Below, one piece after another: positions 24,270 through 33,459 of a stretch of DNA of 52,918 nt. Both the position numbers and the translations under genes were made by a program. Origin of the DNA: Embleya sp040605455. GTDB taxonomy: Bacteria; Actinomycetota; Actinomycetes; Streptomycetales; Streptomycetaceae. The DNA lies in NCBI RefSeq assembly GCF_040605455.1, contig NZ_JBEXCV010000052.1, positions 1-52,918 on the forward strand, given 5' to 3'. Within the stretch, counting starts at the first letter, position 1. Each line of letters begins with the position of its first letter. The notes beneath the pieces are model-generated. The model saw nothing but the letters and a program-made list of their open reading frames with translations, was not told the DNA's origin and made no database searches.

Positions 24270-25040
24270 ATGGCGAGAACGTCGCGGACCGGGCCCCGAG
24301 CCATCCCCGGCCAACCGCCCACGGACGCGGGCGCCGACGTACCGGATCTGCCCACGCCGCCGTGGCGCCGCGGCCGGGCCAAGCCGGTGCGCCCGCCGCT
24401 GAATCGGGCATCGATCGTCCGGGCGGCGCTGGCCGTACTGGACGAGGGCGGGCTCGAAGCGGTGAGCATGCGTCGGGTCGCCGACGAGTTGCACACCGGA
24501 CCGGCGTCGTTGTACGTCCACGTGTCGAGCAAGGAGGAACTGCTCGAACTCGTGCTGGACCACGTGCTCGGCGACGTGGTGATTCCGGCGCCGGACCCCG
24601 AGCGCTGGCAGGCCCAGCTCAAGGAGGTGGTGCTGGGCTTCCGGGCGGTGCTGGCCGCGCACAACGACCTGGGCCGGGCGGTCCTGGCGGCGATTCCCTC
24701 CGGGCCGAACGCGCTGCGGATCAGCGAGGGGCTGCTGGCCGTCATGCGCGGCGGCGGCGTCCCCGAGCAGGCCAGCGCGTGGGTGCTGGACGTGCTTCAG
24801 CTCTACATCTCGGCCGACGTCTACGAGGCCGCGCTGCACCTGTCCCGGTCCGAGCAGGGCGAGGATCCGATGGCGATGGCCCAGGCATATCTCGGCGAGG
24901 TCATCGAGGCGTTGCCGCGGGAGCGATTCCCGACTCTGACCGCGCTGAAGCCGCACATGACCAGTGGTGGCCGGATGGAACGGGTGGAATTCGGTCTGGA
25001 CATCTTCATCCGAGGGCTGGCGGACATCCCACGACCGTGA
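24270..25040 (+). CDS. TetR-family repressor with TetR_C_1-type domain
   Basis: A 256-residue regulator with a Pro-rich N-terminal extension before the helix-turn-helix (residues 44-95: LNRASIVRAALAVLDEGGLE, SMRRVADELHTGPASLYVHV). The C-terminal domain resembles the tetracycline-repressor C-terminal family, ending EFGLDIFIRGLADIP. ATG 24270 is chosen, with AGGA about 10 bases upstream. It is divergent from the half-MFS/DUF1707 operon and probably represses it through the CGAA-N5-TTCG sites. Confidence 0.88.
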   Translation: MARTSRTGPRAIPGQPPTDAGADVPDLPTPPWRRGRAKPVRPPLNRASIVRAALAVLDEGGLEAVSMRRVADELHTGPASLYVHVSSKEELLELVLDHVLGDVVIPAPDPERWQAQLKEVVLGFRAVLAAHNDLGRAVLAAIPSGPNALRISEGLLAVMRGGGVPEQASAWVLDVLQLYISADVYEAALHLSRSEQGEDPMAMAQAYLGEVIEALPRERFPTLTALKPHMTSGGRMERVEFGLDIFIRGLADIPRP

Positions 25041-25056
25041 CCCGAGCGCCGCCGAC

Positions 25057-25671
25057 TCAGCGGTCGGCGGCCGGCTTCGGCCGGGGCAAGGCGGCGCACG
25101 CGGGATCCGAAACGGGGGAGAGCCACCCGGACCGGGGTCGGGCGAGCGCCTGTTGCCGCAGCCAGCCGGTGGCGTCGACGAAGGCCCGGGCTGCGGCGAG
25201 CGGCGTGTCGTGCTCGGAGGACACGTCGGCGAGCGGATGCCCGCCGCAATCGGCCGGCGCCGGGCAGTACCGGGTGATGTCCGCCTCGACCACCCACGGC
25301 GGCCCCCAGCGCAGGTCGAACCCGCAGCGGCGCGGGAAGTACAGCGCGGTGACGAAGGTGAAGCCGTTGTCGAGTTCGAGGACGCCGAGCAGGCTCGCCA
25401 GGGCGCGACCGTCGAAGCGTTGACACCCGTAGTGGACCCCGGCGACGGCGCCGACGTGTGCGCCGAGCCCGCGCAGGTGCCCGTCGGCTGCGGCGAGCGC
25501 GTGCCGAACCGCCTCGACCTCGGCGCCGGTGACCTCCGGGAACACCCAGGCGGGATCGCCCAGTTCCAGCGGGACCGCGACGATGTCCAGGCCGGATCCG
25601 AGCTCCGGTTCGACGTCCGGGGCAGGGGAGGCGTCCGGGGCAGGGGAGGCGTCCGGGCCCTGCGGGGTCAT
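25057..25671 (-). CDS. Hypothetical protein with PDASPA repeats
   Basis: A 204-residue protein of no recognised family. The N-terminus has a short Pro/Asp repeat from an 18-base tandem duplication (25615-25632 and 25633-25650). The body is compact and has four Cys and several Trp (CQRFDGRALASLLGVLELD, FPRRCGFDLRWGPPWVVEAD, RYCPAPADCGGHPLADV). The C-terminus (DTPLAAARAFVDATGWLRQQ) is helical. It has no signal peptide or membrane helix. Its start overlaps the stop of a 44-codon frame upstream (ATGA), so it seems to be the second gene of a two-gene unit. Confidence 0.65.
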   Translation of the reverse strand: MTPQGPDASPAPDASPAPDVEPELGSGLDIVAVPLELGDPAWVFPEVTGAEVEAVRHALAAADGHLRGLGAHVGAVAGVHYGCQRFDGRALASLLGVLELDNGFTFVTALYFPRRCGFDLRWGPPWVVEADITRYCPAPADCGGHPLADVSSEHDTPLAAARAFVDATGWLRQQALARPRSGWLSPVSDPACAALPRPKPAADR

Positions 25672-25802
25672 CGGATGCCGAACCGGTGCTCGGCGAGTTC
25701 GTCGAGGTCGGTGACCGAGCCGGGAATCGCAGTCGACTGCGGCCGGGGGCGGTCGATCGCCTGGAATTCGGCTTCGGTCGTGGCTGTGGGGAAGTCGGTC
25801 AC
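25668..25802 (-). CDS. Possible 44-aa acidic leader-like small protein
   Basis: A GTG-started frame on the minus strand (25802 to 25668) encodes 44 residues, beginning VTDFPTATTEAEFQA and ending TDLDELAEHRFGIR. Codon third positions are mostly G/C, and its stop overlaps the start of the hypothetical gene (ATGA), which suggests translational coupling. There is no clear SD. The composition (acidic middle, conserved-looking end) recalls small regulators or peptide precursors, but no family was recognised. Confidence 0.45.
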   Translation of the reverse strand: MTDFPTATTEAEFQAIDRPRPQSTAIPGSVTDLDELAEHRFGIR

Positions 25803-25857
25803 GGAGCGAGCGTGCCGGGCGCGGGGCCGCACGGCAAACGATTTCGGCCCGATGCGG

Positions 25858-26316
25858 TCAGGCGTGCGGCGCTTCCATGGCCGGGCGCAGCCGCGCCAAC
25901 AGGCCGAAGAGGGCGAGGCGTTCGTCGGTGGTGAGTGCGTCCAGCGCGGCGCGCGTGGTCTTCATCTCGCTACGGATGCGCCGGATCGTGGCGTGGCCCT
26001 CTTCGGTGGCCACCACGTTCTTGACCCGGCGGTCGTGGGGGTTGGGCTCGCGGCGGACCAGACCGCGCGATTCCAGCCGGTCCACGATGCCGGTGACGTT
26101 CGAGGCGTCGCACACCAGGCGGTCGGCGAGCCCGCGCATGGGCAGCGGGCGGCGGAGCAGGGAGAGCGTCTTGGCCTGCACCGAGGTGAGGCCGTGTCGG
26201 CTGACCACGGCGGCGAAGTCGTGGAAGTACGCCGTGCCCACGGCGGCCATGGCGTCCATGATCTCGGCCGTGCTCGGGTTGGTGGGATCGACCTCGGTGT
26301 CCGTGGTGCTGCTCAT
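25858..26316 (-). CDS. MarR-family repressor
   Basis: A 152-residue winged-helix regulator. The recognition helix region is LVCDASNVTGIVDRLESRG and the wing is VRREPNPHDRRVKNVVAT (about residues 60-105), flanked by dimerisation helices. It is divergent from an MFS/oxidoreductase operon. Two identical TTGAAGNCTTCAA palindromes lie between the genes, one just upstream of its own start and one in the operon leader, which is classic MarR autoregulation and target control. The inducer is unknown, and is presumably a phenolic or drug substrate of the pump. Confidence 0.9.
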   Translation of the reverse strand: MSSTTDTEVDPTNPSTAEIMDAMAAVGTAYFHDFAAVVSRHGLTSVQAKTLSLLRRPLPMRGLADRLVCDASNVTGIVDRLESRGLVRREPNPHDRRVKNVVATEEGHATIRRIRSEMKTTRAALDALTTDERLALFGLLARLRPAMEAPHA

Positions 26317-26339
26317 GGATCCAAGTTAACGCAAAAAGG

Positions 26340-26352
26340 TTGAAGACTTCAA
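26340..26352. promoter_or_regulatory. MarR operator 1
   Basis: TTGAAGACTTCAA, a perfect 13-base palindrome 24 bases upstream of the marR-like start and just upstream of the MFS promoter -35. Confidence 0.75.
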
Positions 26353-26361
26353 TCTTTGAAC

Positions 26362-26391
26362 TTGACGTAGCAATTTCCGAGTGTCTACGGT
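26362..26391 (+). promoter_or_regulatory. Promoter of the MFS-oxidoreductase operon
   Basis: -35 TTGACG (26362-26367) and -10 TACGGT (26386-26391), spaced 18 bases. It lies between the two MarR palindromes, in a local AT-rich patch. Confidence 0.55.
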
Positions 26392-26408
26392 CGGATCCGG
26401 CATATTGC

Positions 26409-26421
26409 TTGAAGGCTTCAA
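26409..26421. promoter_or_regulatory. MarR operator 2
   Basis: TTGAAGGCTTCAA, differing from operator 1 only at the central base. It lies about 18 bases after the -10, where a bound dimer would block early elongation or open-complex formation. Confidence 0.75.
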
Positions 26422-26493
26422 CCATCGAGGCTGCCAAGCTTCGCCCCAGCCCCCCGAAGTCCCCCCGAAGTCCCCTCCCAGGAAGAGCACCCC

Positions 26494-28017
26494 GTGAGCA
26501 GCCCCACCCCGCCCGGCAAGAGCACCGGAACCGGCGCCGGAACCGGTCCCGCCACCGCCGACAAGCGACGATCCGGTGCCCCGCTGATCCTCGCCCTGGG
26601 TCTGGCCGCCATGGTCGTCGCGATGGCGCAGACCCAGGTCATCCCGATCCTCGGGCTGCTCCAACAGGAACTGGGCACCACGCCCGCCGGCGTCGGCTGG
26701 GTGACCACCGCGACGCTGTTGTCCGCGGCGGTGTTCACTCCGCTGCTCGGCCGCTTCGGCGACCAGCACGGCAAGAAGCCGACGCTGATCGGCGTACTGA
26801 TCGTGATGATCGCCGGCTCCGTGCTGGCGGCGGTCACGTCCTCGCTGCCGTTGCTGATTCTGGGCCGGGTGCTCCAGGGCGCGGCGACCGCGATCTTCCC
26901 GCTCGCGCTGTCGATCATCCGCGAGGAACTGCCGGCCGAGAAGCTGCCCGGCGCGATGTCGCTGATCAGCGGCACGCTCGCGTTCGGCAGCGGACTCTCG
27001 CTGGTGGCCACCGGGCTGCTCACCCGCGGCGACGACCCGAACTACCACCTGGTCTTCTGGTTCTCCGCGATCCTGTCCGCGGTCGCCCTGGTCGCGGTGA
27101 TCCTGCGGGTGCCGGCCAGTCGCACCAAGGCGGGCGGCCGGATCGACCTGCTCGGCGCGGCCACCCTCGGCCTGTTTCTGGTACTGCTGCTCCTGGGCAT
27201 CTCGCAGGGCCACGAATGGGGCTGGGCGTCCGGCAGGACCATCGGCGCCTTCGTCGGCGCCGTGCTGATGGCGGGCGTGTGGGTCCAGGTCGAGCGCCGG
27301 GTCACCGACCCGCTGGTGGACCTGCGGATGTTCGTGCACCGCCCGGTCCTACTGACCAACCTGGCCGGCCTGTTCGTTGGCTTCGCCGCCTTCAGCCAGT
27401 TCATCGGCATCTCCTACCTGGTCCAGATGCCCGAGCGGGTGGCCGGCTACGGATTCACCGCGTCGGTGCTGCGGGCCTCGGTCGAATACCTGCTCCCGGG
27501 CGCGCTGATCTCGCTGCTCGCGGCTCCGCTGGGCGGTCTCCTGGTGGGCAGGATCGGCGCCCGGGTGACCCTGGCCATCGGCTCGGTGGTGGGTATCGCC
27601 GGCTTCGTGTGGCTCGCCTTCGGCCACGGCGCGTCCGTGTCGGTGATCCTCGCGGGCATGCTCACCGGTATCGCGATCTCCTTCGGGTACGCGGCGATGC
27701 CCGCGCTCATCGTGGCCAACGTGCCGCACCACCAGACCGGCATCGCGAACGGCATCAACTCCATCTCGCGCAGCGTCGGCAGCTCGATCGCCAGCGCCGT
27801 GATCACCTCGCTGCTCGCCTCCAAGTCGGTCGCGGGCCTGCCAGCCGGCTTCCCGCCGATCCCGGCCGAGAGCCAGTTCACGCTGAGCTTCGTGATCGCC
27901 GGGGTGATGCTGCTCCTGGTCGTCGGGGTGGCGTTGGCGGGCCTGAAGCGGGTACCCGCCAGGGCCGAACCCGTGGCCGTCTCCGTGCCGCAGGACCGGC
28001 AGTCCGTGGACGCCTGA
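26494..28017 (+). CDS. MFS drug exporter, DHA2 14-TM family
   Basis: A 507-residue proton-driven multidrug exporter of the EmrB/QacA type. It has the motif-A loop GRFGDQHGKKP, motif-C-like segments, about 14 helices, and a short polar N-terminus. GTG 26494 has AGGAAGAG upstream. It is controlled by the divergent MarR gene and followed after 69 bases by an NADPH oxidoreductase, a common pump-plus-detoxifying-enzyme pair. Unlike the MFS stub at 23383, this gene is full length. Confidence 0.92.
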   Translation: MSSPTPPGKSTGTGAGTGPATADKRRSGAPLILALGLAAMVVAMAQTQVIPILGLLQQELGTTPAGVGWVTTATLLSAAVFTPLLGRFGDQHGKKPTLIGVLIVMIAGSVLAAVTSSLPLLILGRVLQGAATAIFPLALSIIREELPAEKLPGAMSLISGTLAFGSGLSLVATGLLTRGDDPNYHLVFWFSAILSAVALVAVILRVPASRTKAGGRIDLLGAATLGLFLVLLLLGISQGHEWGWASGRTIGAFVGAVLMAGVWVQVERRVTDPLVDLRMFVHRPVLLTNLAGLFVGFAAFSQFIGISYLVQMPERVAGYGFTASVLRASVEYLLPGALISLLAAPLGGLLVGRIGARVTLAIGSVVGIAGFVWLAFGHGASVSVILAGMLTGIAISFGYAAMPALIVANVPHHQTGIANGINSISRSVGSSIASAVITSLLASKSVAGLPAGFPPIPAESQFTLSFVIAGVMLLLVVGVALAGLKRVPARAEPVAVSVPQDRQSVDA

Positions 28018-28086
28018 CGGACGCACGCCGCATCGACAGCCGCACCGACGCCCCGACCCACCCCACCGTCGAGAAAGGCCACTTGG

Positions 28087-29106
<1,020 letters not shown>

Positions 29107-29134
29107 GTCGGCGAACGGGTCGGGACATGCCGAA

Positions 29135-29164
29135 GGGCCGCGCGTGGGGGTGGACGCGCGGCCC
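29135..29164. terminator. Terminator after the oxidoreductase gene
   Basis: An 11-base stem GGGCCGCGCGT (29135-29145) with its complement (29154-29164) and an 8-base loop. It also faces the convergent lipoprotein gene. Confidence 0.8.
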
Positions 29165-29215
29165 CTCGGGGCCTTTCGGGACGGGCAACTCAGGCCGAAG
29201 CAACCGGAGTTCCGG

Positions 29216-30670
29216 TCAGCCGAGGAACAGATAGTCGGCCTGGTAGGGCACCTCGACGGTGGGCCGGCTCGCCGGGTCGCACGTGCCCGCCGGCGCCACG
29301 CCGCCCCGCGTGTTCAGCCGCAGCACCTGGGTGGTCGCGGAGAGCAGCAGATCCGGCTTGCCGGTCTGGGTCGCGTTCAGCACCAACTCGGGGATGTTGC
29401 CGTCACCGTTGGGCAGTTTGGTCGCCACCGCGCCGGTCACCGCGCTGCCGTCCGGAGCGACCCACTGCGGCGGCCCGGCCGTCGGGTTCACGAAGGTGTG
29501 CTTCAGGTCGCCCTGAAGCTTGGCGGCCACATCGAACTGGGTGAACGCGGTGACGCCGTCCTTGGTCGTGCACGCGTAGATCTGCTTGCCCGCGACCACC
29601 GACAGGTTCGACGCCGCCGCCTTCGGGGTCACCTTCCGCTCCAGTTGCCCGCGCACCGCGCCGCCCGGGAACTCGCCCGTGTGCAGGTTGGTGTAGTAGT
29701 TCGCGGGCGCCGCGTCGATTCGCTCGACCACGGCCGGGTCGATCCCCTCCACCGTGCCGGCCAGGCCGGTCACCGACTGCGGCAAGCCGGCCTTCGCGTC
29801 GAACAGCGGCGCGACCACGTCACCGTTGGCACCCGCCGCCGCCCCGTGCAGGTGGCCCAAGGTGGGCGGGGCCACGCCGGTCCAACTGAAGGACCAGTCG
29901 ATGCAGTTGCCCCACGGGCGCACCGAGGTGTCCGCGCGCCCGTCCGGGTCGCCGGTCTTCTTGCCCTCGGCGTTCGGTACCTCCTGCTTGCCCGTCGCCT
30001 CGGCGGGCAGCGTGCCGTTCTTGAGCACGCTGTTCACGTCGGCCGGGCGGGCGAGCTTGACCAACTGGCCGCGGATCGCGCCGCCGGGGAACTCGCCGGT
30101 GTGCACGTTGAAGTACAGGCTCGCCGGGTCGGCCTTGATCTTCTCCAGGAGCGCGACGTCGGTGACCTTGACGCTCCCGGTGACCGCGTTCGCGGTGCCG
30201 GGCAGCACCGATGCGAAGAACGGCACCTTCACCTCGCCGTTCCTGCCCTTGCCGCCCAGGTGCAGATGGGCCGCGGTCGGCGCGCCGATGCCCTCCCAGC
30301 GGATGCCGAAGGTCACCTGGTCGCCTTTGATCCGGACCAGCGCGGTGCCCTTGCCGTCCTTGTCGCCGACCGCCGCGTTGCCGCCGGGGACCTCGTTCGC
30401 ACCGGACAGGCCCGCGGCGAAGAAGGTCTCCTCGCCGGTCGCGGGTGCGGCCGCGCCGGTGGTGGTCCGGTCGGACGCGGGGACCGTGTTGCCGTGCTCG
30501 GTGCCGTGTTCGCCGTCCGGCGCGCCGGGGTCGTTGGCGCCCTTGGCCACGGCGGCCGAATCGGTCTTCGTGGCACCGGACTTGCTGTCCGAGGACGAGC
30601 AACCGGTGACGGCGAACGCGAGGCCGGCGGCGAGGGCGATGGTGGGCAGCGTGTACTTGCGTGCGGGCAT
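29216..30670 (-). CDS. Lipoprotein with two CHRD domains and DUF3455
   Basis: A 484-residue exported lipoprotein. The signal peptide ends in lipobox VTGC near residue 24. Two CHRD (chordin-like) domains follow, each ending in FNVHTGEFPGGAIRGQL or TNLHTGEFPGGAVRGQL, with HLHLGG / HLHGAA. A C-terminal DUF3455 domain follows (IYACTTKDGVTAFTQFDV, HTFVNPTAGPPQWVAPDGS). The start at 30670 has GGGGAG 7 bases upstream. The role is unknown; CHRD proteins are extracellular and may bind partners or metals. It is probably co-transcribed with the upstream COG4315 lipoprotein. Confidence 0.88.
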   Translation of the reverse strand: MPARKYTLPTIALAAGLAFAVTGCSSSDSKSGATKTDSAAVAKGANDPGAPDGEHGTEHGNTVPASDRTTTGAAAPATGEETFFAAGLSGANEVPGGNAAVGDKDGKGTALVRIKGDQVTFGIRWEGIGAPTAAHLHLGGKGRNGEVKVPFFASVLPGTANAVTGSVKVTDVALLEKIKADPASLYFNVHTGEFPGGAIRGQLVKLARPADVNSVLKNGTLPAEATGKQEVPNAEGKKTGDPDGRADTSVRPWGNCIDWSFSWTGVAPPTLGHLHGAAAGANGDVVAPLFDAKAGLPQSVTGLAGTVEGIDPAVVERIDAAPANYYTNLHTGEFPGGAVRGQLERKVTPKAAASNLSVVAGKQIYACTTKDGVTAFTQFDVAAKLQGDLKHTFVNPTAGPPQWVAPDGSAVTGAVATKLPNGDGNIPELVLNATQTGKPDLLLSATTQVLRLNTRGGVAPAGTCDPASRPTVEVPYQADYLFLG

Positions 30671-30868
30671 GACGTATCTCCCCGAGGTCATGGGTCGGTG
30701 GATTGCGCGCGAGTGGAACGGCCGGGCCTCGTCCGCGTCGACGGCGCGGGGGCGCGCGGGCCGGTGGTGCCGGGTGACCTGCGGTGGTGCTCGGTAACTC
30801 GGTGGTGCCGCTTGGGAGTCGGCAGGCGGAGCGGCGGCCGGGCGGCCGGCCGCCGGTGCCCGGGTCGA

Positions 30869-31492
30869 TCAGTAGGAGGAACCGCCGTTGCCGGTCGAGG
30901 GCTTGTCGGTCTGCGGCGCCGTGCTCGTGGCCGCTCCGGCCTTCTTGCCGTCGGGGGTCACCGCGAACCAGCTGCCGTTCACGCCCTGGCCCTTGGTGTC
31001 GCCGGGCTTGGCGTCGGCCGCGAACCGGTACACGGGCCAGCCGGCGATGGTGACCTGGGTGCTGCCGTCGCTGCGGGTGACACTGCCGACCGCGGACTGG
31101 TCGAGACCGTTCACCGTCACACTGCCGGTGGTGGTGACCGCGGGCCACTTCGCGGCGCAGTCGCCGTCGCAGTTCGACTTGGACGGCTTGGCGGTGTCCT
31201 TGTCGAAGCGGTACAGCGTGAAGCCGGAGTCGTCGGTGACGATCGCGCCGAGCTTGGCGTCGGTGCCCGCCTTCAGCACGGCCTTGCCCGCCGTGCCGTT
31301 CGCGCTCTGCCCGGGTGCGGCAGGCGTGCCGGGCGCGTTCTGCGCGGGCTGGGACTGCTGTGCGGTGGGCTGTGTCGTGGTGCCGGCGGCCTTGCCGTCG
31401 TCCTTCGAGTCGCTGCCACAGGCGGACAGGCCCAGACCGAGCGCGCCGGCGATGGCGACGGCGGCGATGCTGCGGGTGCTGAAAACAGACAT
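30869..31492 (-). CDS. COG4315-family secreted lipoprotein
   Basis: A 207-residue lipoprotein with lipobox LSAC near residue 25, a Thr/Gln/Pro-rich linker and two 'secreted repeat of unknown function' (Lipoprotein_15) units: FTLYRFDKDTAKPSKSNCDG with CAAKWPAV, and WPVYRFAADAKPGDTKGQG with SWFAVTPDG. The start at 31492 is preceded by GGGGG. Family members bind small ligands or haem-like molecules in some proposals, but no function is established. It is transcribed toward the CHRD lipoprotein 198 bases downstream. Confidence 0.88.
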   Translation of the reverse strand: MSVFSTRSIAAVAIAGALGLGLSACGSDSKDDGKAAGTTTQPTAQQSQPAQNAPGTPAAPGQSANGTAGKAVLKAGTDAKLGAIVTDDSGFTLYRFDKDTAKPSKSNCDGDCAAKWPAVTTTGSVTVNGLDQSAVGSVTRSDGSTQVTIAGWPVYRFAADAKPGDTKGQGVNGSWFAVTPDGKKAGAATSTAPQTDKPSTGNGGSSY

Positions 31493-31682
31493 GGTGAACC
31501 CCCGGAGGATGGTTGTCGGATGTATCGAACGGCGTAACGGGGAAGGGTTTTGGGTTCCGTTCCCGAGTCGACCGGTTCGCGTGCCGGTCGTTGCGCGTCG
31601 ACATCCAGCAGTACGGGGGAGGGGTCGAAGAGGGTTCAACGTCGCCGAAAGTTTTTTTCGAGGAATGGCGGCCGAACCCGAA

Positions 31683-31714
31683 CCGGCCCCGGCGAAGGTT
31701 CTCGCCGGGGCCGG
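31683..31714. terminator. Terminator after the SDR gene
   Basis: A 13-base stem (31683-31695 / 31702-31714) with a 6-base loop. On the minus strand it follows the SDR stop by 28 bases, with an A-rich stretch a little further on. Confidence 0.8.
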
Positions 31715-31742
31715 AACGTGCAGGTGGGCGGCAGGACACGCC

Positions 31743-33212
31743 CTACCAGGCGGCCGGCGCGTAGTCCTTGAGGAAGCAGCCGTACAGGTCCTCGCCGGCC
31801 TCGCCGCGCACGATCGGGTCGTACACCCGCGCCGCGCCGTCGACCAGGTCGAGCGGCGCGTGGAAGCCCTCGTCGGCGAGCCGCATCTTTTGCGGGTGCG
31901 GGCGCTCGTCGGTGATCCAGCCGGTGTCCACGGCCGTCATCAGGATGCCGTCCGAGAGCATCTCCTCCGCGCTGGTGCGGGTCAGCATGTTCAGCGCGGC
32001 CTTGGCCATGTTGGTGTGCGGGTGGCCGGGGCCCTTGTAGCCGCGGCTGAACTGGCCCTCCATCGCGGACACGTTGACCACGTACTTGCGTCGGGCCTTG
32101 GCCGCGGCCATCGCCGGGCGCAGCCGGCTGACCAGGACGAACGGCGCGGTCACGTTGCACAGTTGCACCTCGAGCAATTCGACCGGGTCCACCTCGTGCA
32201 CCCGCTGCGTCCAGCTGTTCACCGGATCCAGGTCGGGCACCAGGCCGCCCGCGTCGATCGCGGTGCCGGTCTCGATCCGGGCCGGCGAGGCCGAGCCGCT
32301 GGTCAGTGCGAGGGCGGTGAGCGCCTGCGGGGTGAGCGCCTGGTCCTCCGAGCGGGACTGGCCGGGCAGCAGCACGTGGCCGCTGCCGCCGATGTGGCCG
32401 AACGAGACCATCTCCGGCAACTCGCCGGCCGGGAGCGGCGCGGCCTCGGCGGCGGCCAGCGCCGCGTACGCCTGCGGAGTCCGGCGGACCGTCTGCGCGG
32501 CGTTGTTGATCAGGATGTCCAACGGCCCGGCCTCGGCCACCGAGTCGGCCAGGGCGACCACCTGGGCCGGGTCGCGCAGGTCTATCCCGGCGATCTTGAG
32601 CCGGTGCAGCCAGTCCCCGCTGTCCGGCATCGCGGCGAACCGGCGGATCGCGTCGTTGGGGAAGCGGGTGGTGATCGTGGTGTGCGCGCCGTCGCGGAGC
32701 AGGCGCAGCGCGATGTACATGCCGATCTTGGCCCGGCCGCCGGTGAGCAGGGCGCGGCGTCCGGTCAGGTCCGTGCGCTGTTCGCGGCGGGCCCGGTTCT
32801 CGGCGGCGCACTCGGGACACAGCTGGTGGTAGAACGCGTCCACCTCGCGGTAGCGCTTCTTGCAGATGTAGCAGGCCCGGGCGCGTTCGAGCACGCCGGC
32901 GATCTCGGTCGTGGTGACCGTGGTCAGTGCGATGCCCAGCGTCTCGTCGTCGATCCGTCCCGGCGCGCCGGTCGCGGTGGCGGCGGTGACCGCCTCGTCG
33001 TTGGCGATCACCCGGTCCCGGCGCTCCTTGCGGCGGCGCTCCTTGACGCTCTTGTAGATGCCGGCCGTGGCCCGCCGGATTCGCACCGCGTCCGGGTGCT
33101 CGACGTCCAGGTTCTCGACCTCGGCGAGCACGCTCAGGCACAGCTCCATACGCGCGGGGTCGACCCCCTCCGCCACGCTCGTGTCCGCCTGAATCTCGCT
33201 ACTCGCTGTCAT
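31743..33212 (-). CDS. SDR oxidoreductase with N-terminal zinc-ribbon domain
   Basis: A 489-residue protein. The first ~115 residues are helical and charged. A four-Cys ribbon follows (CYICKKRYREVDAFYHQLCPEC), then a short-chain dehydrogenase domain with TGGRAKIGMYIA (nucleotide loop) and NNAAQ. The Ser strand is VNVSAMEGQF, but the usual YxxxK appears as TNMAK, so the catalytic Tyr position holds Thr while Lys is kept. The start at 33212 has AGGAA 12 bases upstream. The family is conserved in actinobacteria and eukaryotes without known chemistry, so it may be a binding protein or use another Tyr (GYKGPGHP). Confidence 0.85.
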   Translation of the reverse strand: MTASSEIQADTSVAEGVDPARMELCLSVLAEVENLDVEHPDAVRIRRATAGIYKSVKERRRKERRDRVIANDEAVTAATATGAPGRIDDETLGIALTTVTTTEIAGVLERARACYICKKRYREVDAFYHQLCPECAAENRARREQRTDLTGRRALLTGGRAKIGMYIALRLLRDGAHTTITTRFPNDAIRRFAAMPDSGDWLHRLKIAGIDLRDPAQVVALADSVAEAGPLDILINNAAQTVRRTPQAYAALAAAEAAPLPAGELPEMVSFGHIGGSGHVLLPGQSRSEDQALTPQALTALALTSGSASPARIETGTAIDAGGLVPDLDPVNSWTQRVHEVDPVELLEVQLCNVTAPFVLVSRLRPAMAAAKARRKYVVNVSAMEGQFSRGYKGPGHPHTNMAKAALNMLTRTSAEEMLSDGILMTAVDTGWITDERPHPQKMRLADEGFHAPLDLVDGAARVYDPIVRGEAGEDLYGCFLKDYAPAAW

Positions 33213-33400
33213 CGCCGTTGCCGTTTCCTGTGTTCGCCGCCACCACAAAACCCCGGCGAAACTCTACGTCGTGCCGGGACCTGGACCAATTCCCGCGCTT
33301 GGCGGGCCGGATGCGCGGAGTCCGGTCACCGCACATCACGCACCGCCACGGCGTCGGAGCGGGCGGTGTCCGCGGCGGCACATCGTCGAGCGGCTGTGGG

Positions 33401-33438
33401 TCGCGCTCCCGGACCCCCCGTGCGGGCCGGGAGCGCGA
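33401..33438. terminator. Terminator after the PPOX gene
   Basis: A 12-base perfect stem TCGCGCTCCCGG (33401-33412) with its complement (33427-33438). It lies 21 bases downstream of the minus-strand PPOX stop. The rest of 33213-33400 holds nothing recognised. Confidence 0.8.
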
Positions 33439-33459
33439 CGTTATGGGGACGGGTGCCGT

